From contig NW_015971546.1 of NCBI RefSeq assembly GCF_000182565.1, positions 481,407 to 545,406 of the forward strand: DNA of 64,000 bases. Direction: 5' to 3'. Source of the DNA: Spizellomyces punctatus DAOM BR117. Lineage: Eukaryota > Chytridiomycota > Chytridiomycetes > Spizellomycetales > Spizellomycetaceae. Each line of letters opens with the position of its first letter. The stretch's first letter is position 1. Position numbers and translations under genes: made by a program. Positions 1 through 10,931 of this stretch are shown one piece after another. Below the pieces are notes generated by a model. That model was not told the DNA's origin. It ran no database searches and saw only the letters and a list, made by a program, of their open reading frames with translations.

Positions 1-1704
1 TCATCTTAGCGAAGATGATCGAGATGTCCTCGTGATGGAGATGGTGAATGGTAAATTACAGATTGTGGCCGGAACGGTGGAAAAATTGGTGCTGAGATTA
101 GCAGATGAGAATGGACAAGGTGATTGTTTTTCCACTTTCACCAAAGATGGTGATGATACATGAAAACACCCATAATGCTGACCCACTGCTACCAGATATG
201 GACTTTGTTGACATGTTTATCCAGACACATCCCTTCTATCTGTCATCTCGGGATCTCTTGAGCAACCTCATCATGAGGTATTATTGCGAGGTTTCCGAGG
301 ATACCAGTGCTGAAGAGCTCGAGTACTTTGCCAAGTGGCAAAGACCTATACGCACCAAGTACGTTGCAAACGTCATTGTCATGGAGAAGATGCGGTTGGT
401 AAACTGACATTTTCAATCTGATGATAGAGTATTATCTGTTCTCGCTCGATGGGTTAAGCTGAGATTTGAAGATTTCGAAGGGGATGGCAAGCTTCGGGAA
501 GGATTTGAGGATTTTTTGGCGGAAATCGAATCAGGAGGAGACAGCTTCCAGACTGAAGTGGAAAGAATTCGTCGTGTCGCGGCCGTTCAGGTACTTTTTA
601 TTCTGCTTAGTTGGAAGATGCTGTATGTAACTGAGCAAGCCCCAATGTTAGGCTATGTCGATATGTGCGCGGACAAAACAAGCCCCGTTCTCGGCGCACG
701 TTCGCATTGAACAATCCAGTTCAAATCCTTTCCCGACTCACATCTCTCAACCGCTCGCTGAGTCGTCTCCTCTGTTAATGTTTGAAGCGAAGGACGTGGC
801 ACGATATTTAACATTGGCCGATGCACGAGCGTTTAAAAGTATCACTATGTGCGATTTTGTTGGAAAATTGAGACGAGGGTCGAGTTCCAGTGGAAGGATT
901 GACTGGTTTGCGGGACGCGCTAATATGGTAATATCGTCTTTCCTTGGCTGTATATTATCGAAGTTGGTCTATTTTACTTATGGGATTTCTGTGTCGTTGC
1001 GTGGTTCCGAACAGATTCGAAATTGGGTTGCGCTGGAACTATGCACACTCTTTCCCCGCAAACCTCGCCGCAAGCTTCTGGAGAAGTTCATTGCTATCGC
1101 CTGGTATTGTCGTACCCAGCGCAATTTCCACACCTCCCTTTTCATCCTGTCCGGTCTTCATTCGCCTGCTGTGCAGCGCCTCAAGAAGACTTGGGATGGC
1201 CTCTCAAGTTCTACGCTTGAGAAAATGCGATCTTTGGAACGGTTGATGGACCTCAGCGGTAACATGCGCGAACTTCGACGAGCTGTGGAGGAAGAAGCAG
1301 AAGGAGGCGTTGTTCCTTTTTTACCTGTCGTTATGAAGGATGCCACCTTTGTGGTCGAAGGAAATCCAGAATTCATAGCTCCTACCACACTTCACCCCAC
1401 CGATGCATCCCAATCGTCATTGCAAGAAGATGGCAATGATGATGACCGAGCCTCGTCTGATCCGACATTAATCAATTTTGACAAATACCGTACTCTCACC
1501 CGCATCCTGGGTCGTTACATGTCCTCTGTCCGCGCGCACATGTGGATCGATCCCACAAGTCCAGCTGAGGGACTGCAGATTATAACCAACGTTGTAGAAT
1601 CTCGGCTCCGGTTTGCGGACGATGAAGGGGTTGGACGCGGAGAAGGGTATTGTATGCGATGGGCTTGGGAATGTTCCGGAAGATGTGCTGGAGAGGACGA
1701 ATGA
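1..1704 (+). CDS. Ras guanine-nucleotide exchange factor (CDC25-type), 3' part
   Basis: The gene enters from the left edge, so its start is outside the window. The first visible exon reads in the second frame of the window and carries a RasGEF-N-like stretch (LQIVAGTVEKLVLRLAD) up to about base 119. An intron follows (about 120-195), then the next exon with 'DMDFVDMFIQTHPFYLS'. The catalytic RasGEF domain occupies roughly 750-1390, interrupted by an intron at about 925-1015. The signature helix 'NFHTSLFILSGLHSPAVQRL' is typical of CDC25 homology domains, as is the following 'TWDGLSSSTLEKMRSLERL'. Proteins of this family load GTP onto Ras/Rap GTPases at membranes. The tail after the domain is short and acidic. 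The stop is at 1702-1704. Which Ras it acts on, and what domains lie upstream, cannot be seen. The family call is firm; the exon borders are approximate. Confidence 0.87.
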
Positions 1705-2200
1705 TCATATTTACCCTCATTGATACTGTCACGAAGAAAAGATCCGTCAGATAGAACGTGATAGATTGTCAGCGGACGAGTTCGTAGTTATTTTTGTGTA
1801 ATGTAGATCATTGGTTTCGAATTGTTCCTTCTAGTAAAGAATACTGTAAATTACTGTCAAGAGTTGTGTGTGTTTTTTCATCGACAGCAATCTGTTGAAG
1901 TTGAAGCGCTTGAAACATTCATTACCCGGTCACGTGGCTATATCATGAAAGCGACCTGGGACCGCAACTGCCACCGTGGAGTGAAATCTGACCTCACAGA
2001 CCTTCCTTTTGCGCGACCCGGACGACAGAGAGGGAAGGACATTCCTAATATAGTCGAAGGGGGAAGTCAAGAGCAGGACTTGGTCCGTACCTTCGGAGTA
2101 TTACCTTCGACACTCTACCGCCATTGTTTTCACTATGTCTCAGCCAAGATCACGAGTGTCATGTCGAAAAGGGCCTCTCTTGAGATGGCGTTCCACTGGT
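1705..2200. other. Intergenic region upstream of HRD3
   Basis: This gap holds no convincing gene. An open frame at about 1822-2241 has no family resemblance and ends before the HRD3 exons; it probably contains the HRD3 5' leader. A TCACGTGGC E-box lies at 1930-1938. Confidence 0.5.
1931..1936. promoter_or_regulatory. CACGTG E-box upstream of HRD3
   Basis: A palindromic CACGTG inside TCACGTGGC, about 265 bp upstream of the proposed HRD3 start. The same core recurs in many promoters of this window. It is a classic bHLH (Cbf1-like) site; binding here is inferred. Confidence 0.4.
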
Positions 2201-5200
2201 ATGATCATGCATCTCCACCTTGGGTATTTTCTTTTAACTAACAGTAATCCAGTAGCTTCTATTTTTATTCTGTTAATTTTCTGTCTGCATTTTGTGGCGG
2301 GAACACCCAAAAATGCACCCTCTAATGACCTAATGGTAAGGTGCATTGAGAAACTGTACAGAAACTTCCTGGGCGTGCCGGCAGGCAAGATTTGCACCGA
2401 GGAATTAACTTGAAAATCTTGTTCAAGAATGTTCCTGAACCGCCCGCGGAGGAGCAACACCTTCCTGGTGGGAAGTCGGAAGACCCACTTGATGTATCGC
2501 CCCCGCCAGCTGAAGGTAGTGTTAATCTCCCTTTTTCAGGGCTAGATCAAAATAACACGCTGTACTTATGTTTCCGGCCACGTTCAGACGAGCGCAGCGA
2601 CAAGCTTTACCAAGATACGATCCGACATCTGTCAGCAATAGCACGAAAGCGTGGCCTGCGTTCCTCGAATGCGGAAACCCGGGACCTCCTTTATATTCTG
2701 ACCCGATTGATCACGCGAAGCATTCTGCCAAGACCACTTAGTGATCGACTAGAAAATCTGCGTCGGCGACATGGACCAGCGGAAGAAGATCTGGGGGCCT
2801 TGCCGATAGAAAGTGAACAGGAATTGGATAGTATACCGGTGATAGAGGAGGGAGATGAACCTGCAGTTAAAAGGATAAAGGCAACCCAAATTTTACGCAA
2901 GTTGGGATATGACGAAGGGCATCAGGATTCCTTAGCTACACTGGGTGACATGTTCCTGGTATGTATGGCGATGTTATGATCCATAAATGGGCACCTTTCC
3001 GACTTGTGTGTTGGGTTATCTAGTACGGTAAATATTCCCATCCCCGAAATACGACCGAGGCATTCAAGCACTATCATACTCTGGCTCGAAAACATGGCAG
3101 CGCAATTGGTCAACGAACAGTAGGACTTATGTACGCTACGGGAGTAGGCGTCGATAGAGATTATGCAAAGGTAAATACCGCAGATATGATACATTGCTGA
3201 ATGGGAAGTTAACGTGAGGAAATTCCCCAGGCTTTGCTCTATTTAAGTTTTGCTGCATTAGCAGATGACACCATTGCAGAACAGGCACTTGGGTATTGGC
3301 ATTGGGCTGGTATCGCTACCACGAAGAGCTGCGACGATGCCTCGTTTTATTTCAAGCGGGTTGCTGAAAAAGCCGTTGAAAAGTTCAGATCCGGTCCACC
3401 ACTCGGTTTGGCAATGCCCCTCCCAAAGCTCCGTCTCCCAGATCAGGAGGGTGGTGTCTATGGTTATGGAGCCAGCGGACCTGGCGATCCGAATGTGCCT
3501 ACACGTGGACAGGGTGGTCAGAATGGTGCTTTGACAACGGAAGATATTCTGCAGTATTACCGACTGCAGGCTGACGCTGGCGATCCACTCGCACAGGTCT
3601 GTTACAATATGTGAAAGTCGACATATTGATGGCGATGTATTGATGTATTATATAGCTTTTGATAGGAAAGCTGTTTTACTTGGGGACCAACAACGTGAAG
3701 CAGAATTTTCGAAAAGCGATGGAGTACTTTCTAGCTGCTGCCTCTAAGCATCCAGGATTGGAGGCGGTTCGAGCGCCTGATGCCACGGAAGGTATAAAAC
3801 AAGCTGCCTCTGCTTCCGCGCAGGCGATGGGATTGTTGGGGCAGATGTATTGGCGTGGTGAAGGCGTAGAACAGGATAATGCAACCGCTCGTCAGTGGTT
3901 TGAGCGTGGTGCAATTGATGACAACGCCGCGTGTCTGCATGCCCTTGGCGTTATGAACATGGAGGGGATTGCGGGTCCCAAGGTGAGCCCGTACGGCTGT
4001 TATCATTGAAGATGCTTAGTTTAGACCTTGACGCCTTTGCCACATGTCCGTAGGACCCTAGTAAAGGATTTAAATTTATCCAACAAGCGGCACATAAGGA
4101 GAATCCGGATGCCCAAGCCTACCTGGGTGAGCTGTATCTCGGTATGTCACAGGAACGATTTTTTACGTTGCATGGAGATGTCATCTAAATGGGTTCGCAT
4201 AGGCTATGGAAAGAAGGAGTATCAAAATGCTCTGAAGTGGCTTCAACAGGCTTCTTCCCGCGGGCACATCGTTGCGTTATACAACCTTGCGAATATGTAC
4301 ACTGAAGGATTGGGTGTTGCACTGCCTAACTGTGACGTTGGGGTCCGGGTAAGTCTTGGGAGCGGGCACTGAGTGACCTTGGATTGTTCTTGCTAATGTG
4401 TCGTTGTCCAGCTGTATAAGAGCGTTGCCGAAAAGGGCGATTGGCACGACCCAATTGTACATCAGGCTCAGGCAGATTTGAATGCAGGAGATATGGAAGG
4501 AGCATTCTTACGGTATCTGTTCGCTGCCGAGAGAGGGTACGAGATTGCACAGACCAATGCCGCGTGGATGCTGGATCGAGGTGCGAATAAAGTAGTGCCA
4601 ATATCAATCAGATGTCCTTGCTGAAGATCTATTTTCAACAGGAATGTATTCTCCTTCACACTCTCGTATCTACCGGGAGAAGCAAGATCCGTACAAGACA
4701 GCCTTGTACCTATGGAACCGGGCAGCAAATCAAGGAAATGTCAATGCGAGGGTGAAAATGGGGGATTACTACTATTACGGATTAGGTACGACACCAGATC
4801 CCGCAAATGAGGAGTCAGAGGCCCCAAAGGGGAGCCAAGAAGAGACGTCTCTACTATCGCGATTACTTGGAACTGGGCTCAGAGGAAAAGGAGATCCGGA
4901 GCGGGCGGCAATATATTACCAAGTTGCAGCAGATAAGGAATGGAGTAGTATTGCAATGTGGAATCTGGGGTGGATGCATGAGACCGGAATTGGAGTCCAG
5001 AAGGTACAATTGCCATTTACTGTTTGGGTCATTTCGTTAAGCTTAAACTCTTGAGCATGCAGGATTATCACCTGGCGAAACGTAATTACGATATGTGCCT
5101 TGATACAAACCCAGAGGCGTATCTCCCAGTGAACCTTGCTTTGGTCAAGCTTCGAATCAAAATACTCTGGGATGAACTATTGAGGAGACGCACCTCCAGT

Positions 5201-5530
5201 GACTCGTCATCATCTCGTCCTGATGAGACATTGGCAGCAGAAAAATCGGAAAAGCGGGATAAAGAATCTTGGAGACAGGCAGAGGCTCCACTGGGACTCA
5301 TGAGAGATGAAGATAACAATGAATTTTGGGAGTTTGAGCATGTGCCCCCCACGGAAGGGGATGTAGCGGAAACGATAGGAATATTGGTACTCTGTGCTGT
5401 TGCAGCTGGATTGGTCCTGTGGCGACAGGGTGTGTTGAGGAGGGTGGCAGAGCAAGCTCCGCCTGTGGGAGCTGTTAGGGAGGGGGATCGAAGACAAGAA
5501 CAAGAGCATGAAGGAGGGCTTGGACGATGA
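2201..5530 (+). CDS. HRD3: HRD3/SEL1L-like ER-associated degradation protein (Sel1 repeats)
   Basis: HRD3/SEL1L sits in the ER membrane with the HRD1 ubiquitin ligase and delivers misfolded lumenal proteins for retrotranslocation. The predicted product has an N-terminal hydrophobic stretch (SIFILLIFCLHFVAG) acting as signal sequence, a string of Sel1-like repeats from about 2900 to 5100 (for example AMGLLGQMYWRGEGVEQDNA near 3820), and a C-terminal membrane segment (IGILVLCAVAAGLVLW near 5375) followed by a short charged tail. This layout is the family's. The gene has many introns, for example near 2960-3025 and 4350-4410. I chose ATG 2201 because it places the hydrophobic stretch near the N-terminus; ATG 2135 in the same frame is an alternative. 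The first intron fits best as 2336-2427, with donor GTAAGG and a phase-compatible acceptor. Exon borders are approximate; the family call is firm. Confidence 0.83.
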
Positions 5531-6346
5531 GTGTAGTTCAGAATGTTTCCTCTAAAATTTCATGAATTGCTATGATTTGCACTTGTAAATAGTCATTTTT
5601 TGCTGCACTGTTTTCAAAATGCAGAGACCGACGGCCCATAGACTGCGTCCCATCCTACAATCACTGGATCTTTCTTTTGTATGGCCAGACAGCGCTTATG
5701 CAAGGTCGAACAGGAAAGGTCCAAAGCAGTTGCCGCCATGACTTTTTGGTTTTCACAACTGGTTTGTGCACCTTCCCTGTCCGACCTTTCAGAGCGCAGT
5801 AGACGGATATTGAGCTGGAGGAAATGGAGCGTCGGTCGCCCTTTTATGCACTTTGCGGGCTAGGGTGTCTTCGTCCAAGGGGCCTTGAGCGGAGTTTCCT
5901 CCATGGAATATGATCAGGGATCACCCCGTGCTTGTCGTTGTTCAACGTGCCGCGGTGAAAGGAGGTTGTTGTTCAGTATCTCCATGGTAAATTCCGCAGC
6001 GGAGAAGATTCCCAACTTTGGGGGATGGATGCCCTTTGCCTGTTGCTGCACCGTTGCACGCCAGGGGATCAAGGGCAAGGGAGAACGATGACGGCGATAT
6101 TCGCGAACGCCCAAAGGTGTTTAGGAAGCCTTTCAATGGTTTGTAAGCACATGAACGGAGAGCCTGGAATTTGACATCCCACCTCCCCTTGCTTAATGGC
6201 CATATGGTGGGTATATCGAACAGAAAGAACACTGTCAGTTTGATATTACATAATCGATAATCGATGAGTCAGGCACGATATGCCACTTCACCCCACTCCA
6301 AGATCTACGAATTGCCCTCTGATTGTGACCGTTGACGAGGTACGAC
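5531..6346. other. Intergenic region, HRD3 to FBXO21-like gene
   Basis: About 800 bp without a recognisable gene. Open frames on both strands are short, mutually overlapping and resemble nothing. It should contain the HRD3 3' end and the promoter of the next gene. Confidence 0.5.
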
Positions 6347-8726
6347 ATGACCTTGCAGAAAGGAACTAGAGCCAAGAATTCTCTAGGAGCATTGCCAGAA
6401 GATCTTGTAGAGGAAATACTGCACGTGGGTCATGCATTGTCGGATTCTGACTCCTGGCGAATAGTTGGCATCAACCAGTTCTTGCAATAGTTTGTCGAAC
6501 CAAAGGATATTGCGGGGTTCTGCTCCGTATCAAAAGTATGGGAAAAGCTATGTAATGATAATAGGTTGTGGAAGAAAAACGTCATCGCCCATGGGTAAGT
6601 GGATGCCCAGTCCTTTTACCAGGCTGGTGCTGACAGAGTATAAATATTCCCAACACAGTTGGAAGTGGTGGAATAGCCCCCCTATCGACCCACCGTCATG
6701 GAAAAAGATCTATATGCATAGGACCGTAACGGATCGTGTTGTACTTGAACATTTGCAAAACGTATTGGACAGTCCGCGTGGAAGAATCGCCAATATGCTG
6801 AAAATTGCACAACATGGATCAGATGCCGTGGATGTACTTATTGGGACGATTGATGAGAAAAAGAAGGTAAACTAGGGCTGGTATTAGGTCATAAAATCAG
6901 CAGCGCTTAGACTTTCCGATTGCTATCGCTCAGGACCATCTTACGCGAACATATTACGCTCGCAAAATATTACGATTGCTCAGCAGACAATGGGTGGTCT
7001 CGCAGTGGCGCTTACTTATGCCAATGTTGGGTTCGTTCCATGCGCAGCACATCCAAACTCGTCACTCAACTGCTTGTTCCATTGCGGGTGTACGACCTAC
7101 CACATATGCCCCACCCTTTCCGCTCGAATATGGTGCCTTCCTCCTGTCTAAATTCCATAGCTACACATTGGATGTAGCAGATGTCATGGGACAACTTGAC
7201 GCACTAGCAGATGAAGCCAGACTGCATGTTATAGATCCTGGTTCGACGGGCTCTGGTATTGAAACGCGGGCAAGACAACTCTACGATTTTCTCTTCGTTG
7301 TAAAAGGGTTTACCGGTGCCGTTCAGGATTACTATAATGTGGAGAACTCCTTAATTGACAAGGTAACTAGAATAGCTGAAGCGGCCATGCTGATGACGCT
7401 TATAACGGCTTACAGGTGCTATCCCGGCGAAAAGGAATACCGATCACTTTGGCCTTATTGTACCATGCGGTGGGACGTCGTTTGGGACTCCAGATTGACA
7501 TGATTGGGTTTCCTCAACATTTTCTGGCGCGTATTGTAACAGAGGATGGAAGCCAATGGTTTGTGGACTGTTTTCAACAGGGACGCAACGGGGGATTTCG
7601 TACGAGAGAAGAGTGTATAGACTTGCTCTCGGATATGCGACTGGTGACCCGAGAGGAATACCTGTCTCCTACAACAGATCAGGATTTTTATACACGGGTA
7701 AGGTTCTGAAATCTGGGTGGTCAAACCTTCAGGGACCCTGGTCAAATCCTGTGTTCGTTGCTCTGCTAGATTTGAGCTAATAAGCCGTTCGCATGCTCCT
7801 GCCCAGATGGCGTCCAACATTGTTGCAGCGGTTCATCACGCGCCGGATCTTGAACAATCTACAGACATACATATTCACGCTTACGGAGCAATGATTGTTC
7901 TTCTGTTACTTTCCGGAGACCATACCCAAATCAGCACTCGCCATCCACATCGGCGGATTTTGTATGGCATTCTACGCGCTGATGTACCCGAAGATGTATG
8001 GTTTGCCGAGGCTGATTTGGCTATGCTGAGAGCCAGACAAACTACTGGTGACTCTGGAATGCGCGGGACGCAGGCAACCTTGGAGATTGCAGCTTTAGAG
8101 AATGAGGTGGCAGAAATTTGGACCGTGGATGGCGCTAGTGCCCCTCAAAACGTTAAACGGCGGGATCCAGACATGGGTCGAGGATCGGGTTCTTCGAAGA
8201 GGATTCCGCGGTTTCATGTGGGCGAGACCTTTAGTCATTCGCGCTATCATTATAGTGGGGTGATGTATGTATGCCAATCGTGGTTTATTTTTTTTTTTTG
8301 ATTGTCTCACCGCCTCATTTCCTGACGTCGCTGTTAGCTATGGTTGGGACTTGGTTTGCTCAGCGGACGAGGAATGGATATTACGCATGGGAGTTGACAG
8401 GTGCGTAGATTGCGCCTCTCTTGTGTCCCCCTGATCTTGCTCTCAAATGTCTTCAAATCTCATCGTATTGTAGGCTGGAGCACGGAAGACGGCAGCCGTT
8501 TTACAATGTTTTTGCCCTTGGACCCGACGGAGCTCGAACGTATCGTTATGTTGCAGAGCAAAATATCATTCCGGGAAATGGTGATCCTGCAATGTTCCTG
8601 GCCCATGAAGAAATTGGAAAGTGGTTTGAAAGGTGGGATAATGAAAGAATGGTATTTGTTCCAAACAAGGAGTTGAGGGAAGAATATCCAGATGATTTGG
8701 GTCCGCGTGGAGCGGAAGCGCAATAG
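6347..8726 (+). CDS. FBXO21-like F-box protein with SirB1/transglutaminase-like and YccV-like domains
   Basis: F-box proteins are substrate receptors of SCF ubiquitin ligases. The start ATG at 6347 opens 'LPEDLVEEIL', the first half of an F-box. After an intron (about 6424-6489) comes the second half, 'DIAGFCSVSKVWEKLCNDNR'. Downstream is a SirB1/transglutaminase-like segment: 'ITLALLYHAVGRRLGLQIDM' near 7450 and 'FPQHFLAR...WFVDCFQQG' near 7510-7575. The C-terminal third is a YccV/HspQ-like fold: 'HVGETFSHSRYHYSGVMY' near 8210-8270, split by an intron with a long T run, then 'LEHGRRQPFYNVF' near 8470. This three-domain order is that of animal FBXO21, so the orthology is well supported. The stop at 8724-8726 leaves a short gap to the next gene. 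Several introns were recognised only by frame changes. Confidence 0.85.
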
Positions 8727-8894
8727 CGTCAGCAAGCGCGATGCGCAGCAATTTCATGTAACCATATTTGTGCAAATGAATGGGCGTTCGGGGAAGATTT
8801 TCCCAAAGCCTCGTTGTTAAACCTGCCAACGTTGTAGAAAGCTTAAAAGACAGTTCTTGGCAATGAAATGCTTCACGACCTCAATAGATTCGCT

Positions 8895-10720
8895 ATGCCT
8901 GTGAGATTGCATTCTCCTTTGTATACCCTCATAGTGGTCTTCACATGGTGGGCTGCTTTCACACTCAAACCTGTGCAAGCTGAAAGTGATGCGTCCGAGG
9001 TCAACCTAGGTATACAGTTTTGCGACCCTATAATAGGGTAGAAGTGTCTCGCCGGTGGCTTACATTTGAAAACATTCCTCCTGCAGGTCCTATTGGTGTC
9101 CTACCCGTTTGGCTAGTTATCATCATAGCCATTATTCTTGCTGCTCTCGTGAGCGGCTTTGGCTATCTTCTTTGGAGACGATATCGCGGCGACAGGGTGG
9201 ACCCGGAGATTGGGTTGAGCCGATTTCGAGAAAGTGGCAACTGGAAAAAAAGATGGAGCCGTGCTGTCAAACCATCCCCCAGCAGTCCCTTCCGTGCTGG
9301 AACCATACTAGGCGGCGATCCAGTTGATGGCGGCCGTGGCGAGTCTTCACACGGGAAGAGCCAGATCCGGATTGGAAGTGCAAAGTTGGGGAAGGCGAAT
9401 GGTGAGGTGCATTCTGAAACTGGTCCTGCAAAGCCCTCGGACTCTCTATCGCGCGGAAGATCGCGACGTAGACGGAGTCTGGAAAGGGCAGCTTCGCGGA
9501 AAGGGGCACCTCAAGGTGGGGAAGTGACCTCCCCGGCTTACTTGCAGCGCCAGAGGACTGCTGCTTCCTCCCATGGTATGTCTGACAGGGACATAGCGCT
9601 TGTGGCGGCCACTACAAATTTTAGAGATTCTACCGAGACCCTGGAGCCCGATGAGGATATTTTGTCTATGATGAAGGCGAGCGGCCGTGGTGATTTGGGA
9701 CTTGGATCCGGATTTGTTGATTTGCCTACTGCATCCGTCGTCGCAATCGAGGAAGAGAAGATCGAAGTTTCAGCAACTATGAGATCGGCTCGTACAGGTG
9801 CGGATGGCTTGACTCGCTCTAACACGAGCAAGTCGAATATTTCTCGGAAAGATACAAAGCGCGCATCCTCGCGACGACGAGGCGGTAACGACATATCCCT
9901 GCGGGGATCTCCACCTAATGGAGAAGGATATCTTTCTTCAAGCGGAACCGATGGACGCAACGACCTCATCCTCCCACCAGCCGCTCACTCGACAGGTCGG
10001 GAACGCACTTTTGATGGGGAGGACCTCGTGAGGAGCCGATCAGCAGGACGAGAAGAGCGCCATGAACGGTCCTCTCGAGCCAGATCGTCATCTCGATCTC
10101 GTACTACATATCGAGGTGACCGGGTTGCTCGCGACGCTCGAGACGACAGTACTACTGACGAATATGAAGCAGATCGCTCAAGACAAAGGCAACGCAGCAT
10201 GCGTAAAGGTGCGCGTGGACACAGCAACCCACGAGAAGAATCTGCAATGGAAGAAAATGAAGCGGATCGCTCAAGACGCAGAGGCACTTCCCGTTCGCGT
10301 ACACGGAACCGTTCCTCGTCTCGTGCAGGTCGCCCACGTGTTCATGGACAGTCCAGTGATTCGGAGGGTAGCGATTCGAAATTACCCATACAGCGTTCTG
10401 TAAACCGCCACAGATCATTATATGAATCCGAGTCTCAGTGCCGATCCTCCAGTGTTGATCCATCAAGGAGAAGGACAGGGACAGGCAAGAAGGCAGCGTC
10501 CCGATCTCAGTCAATAGCGCCACAACGAAATAGACGTCGACACGGGGACCAATTAGCAGGAGATGATACTCCTCTTGCTACCGTTGCCTTGCAAGTGTTG
10601 CAGCAGAATTTGACTAGGGACCCTTCCCGAGGACGAGCTAGAGAACATAGCGGAAGGGAGCGATACAATGGAAGTGGGCGACCGACATCGACGTCTACCG
10701 AGGTGTTGGTGATTGATTGA
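8895..10720 (+). CDS. Type I single-pass membrane protein with long SR/RS-rich cytoplasmic tail
   Basis: I do not recognise the family. ATG 8895 starts a clear signal peptide (core YTLIVVFTWWAAFTL, cleavage likely after KPVQA). A 77-bp intron (9010-9086, GTATAC...CTGCAG) joins in phase to 'GPIGVLPVWLVIIIAIILAA', a single membrane helix followed by RRYRGDR, a stop-transfer. The ectodomain is only about 15 residues. The remaining roughly 500 residues are low-complexity, rich in Ser/Arg, with runs such as RSRSAGREERHERSSRARSS. A short internal repeat (EADRSR) occurs near 10165-10275. The downstream frame opens before any ATG, which led me to the upstream signal exon. A scaffold or signalling tail at the plasma membrane or ER is possible; the function is unknown. 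Confidence 0.75.
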
Positions 10721-10931
10721 GTGGCATAGAAAGAGTACAATGGAGAGCTTTGCATTGGCGGAATGATGCCGCGAAGAAAATATAGAGATTGATAGATGGT
10801 GTTTGAATCTATACGGAGCAGGAAATATGATACATTGGGGCTGTGCGAGATAGCTTTAGGCACATTTAGACACAGGATAGAAATCCTAGATGAAACAAAA
10901 AAAAACTATTCCCTACACCCAAAATCGCTTT

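Noticed and set aside
718-740. tRNA B-box-like GTTCAAATCC
   Set aside because: It lies in the RasGEF coding region, and no A-box or cloverleaf was found around it.
1822-2241. 139-codon frame upstream of HRD3
   Set aside because: It begins at a non-ATG codon, shows no domain, and ends before the HRD3 exons; more likely leader or intergenic sequence.
9020-9086. Start of the SR-rich protein at 9020
   Set aside because: The codon is TTG, not ATG, and the stretch is explained as the intron between the signal-peptide exon (8895-9009) and the membrane-helix exon (from 9087).
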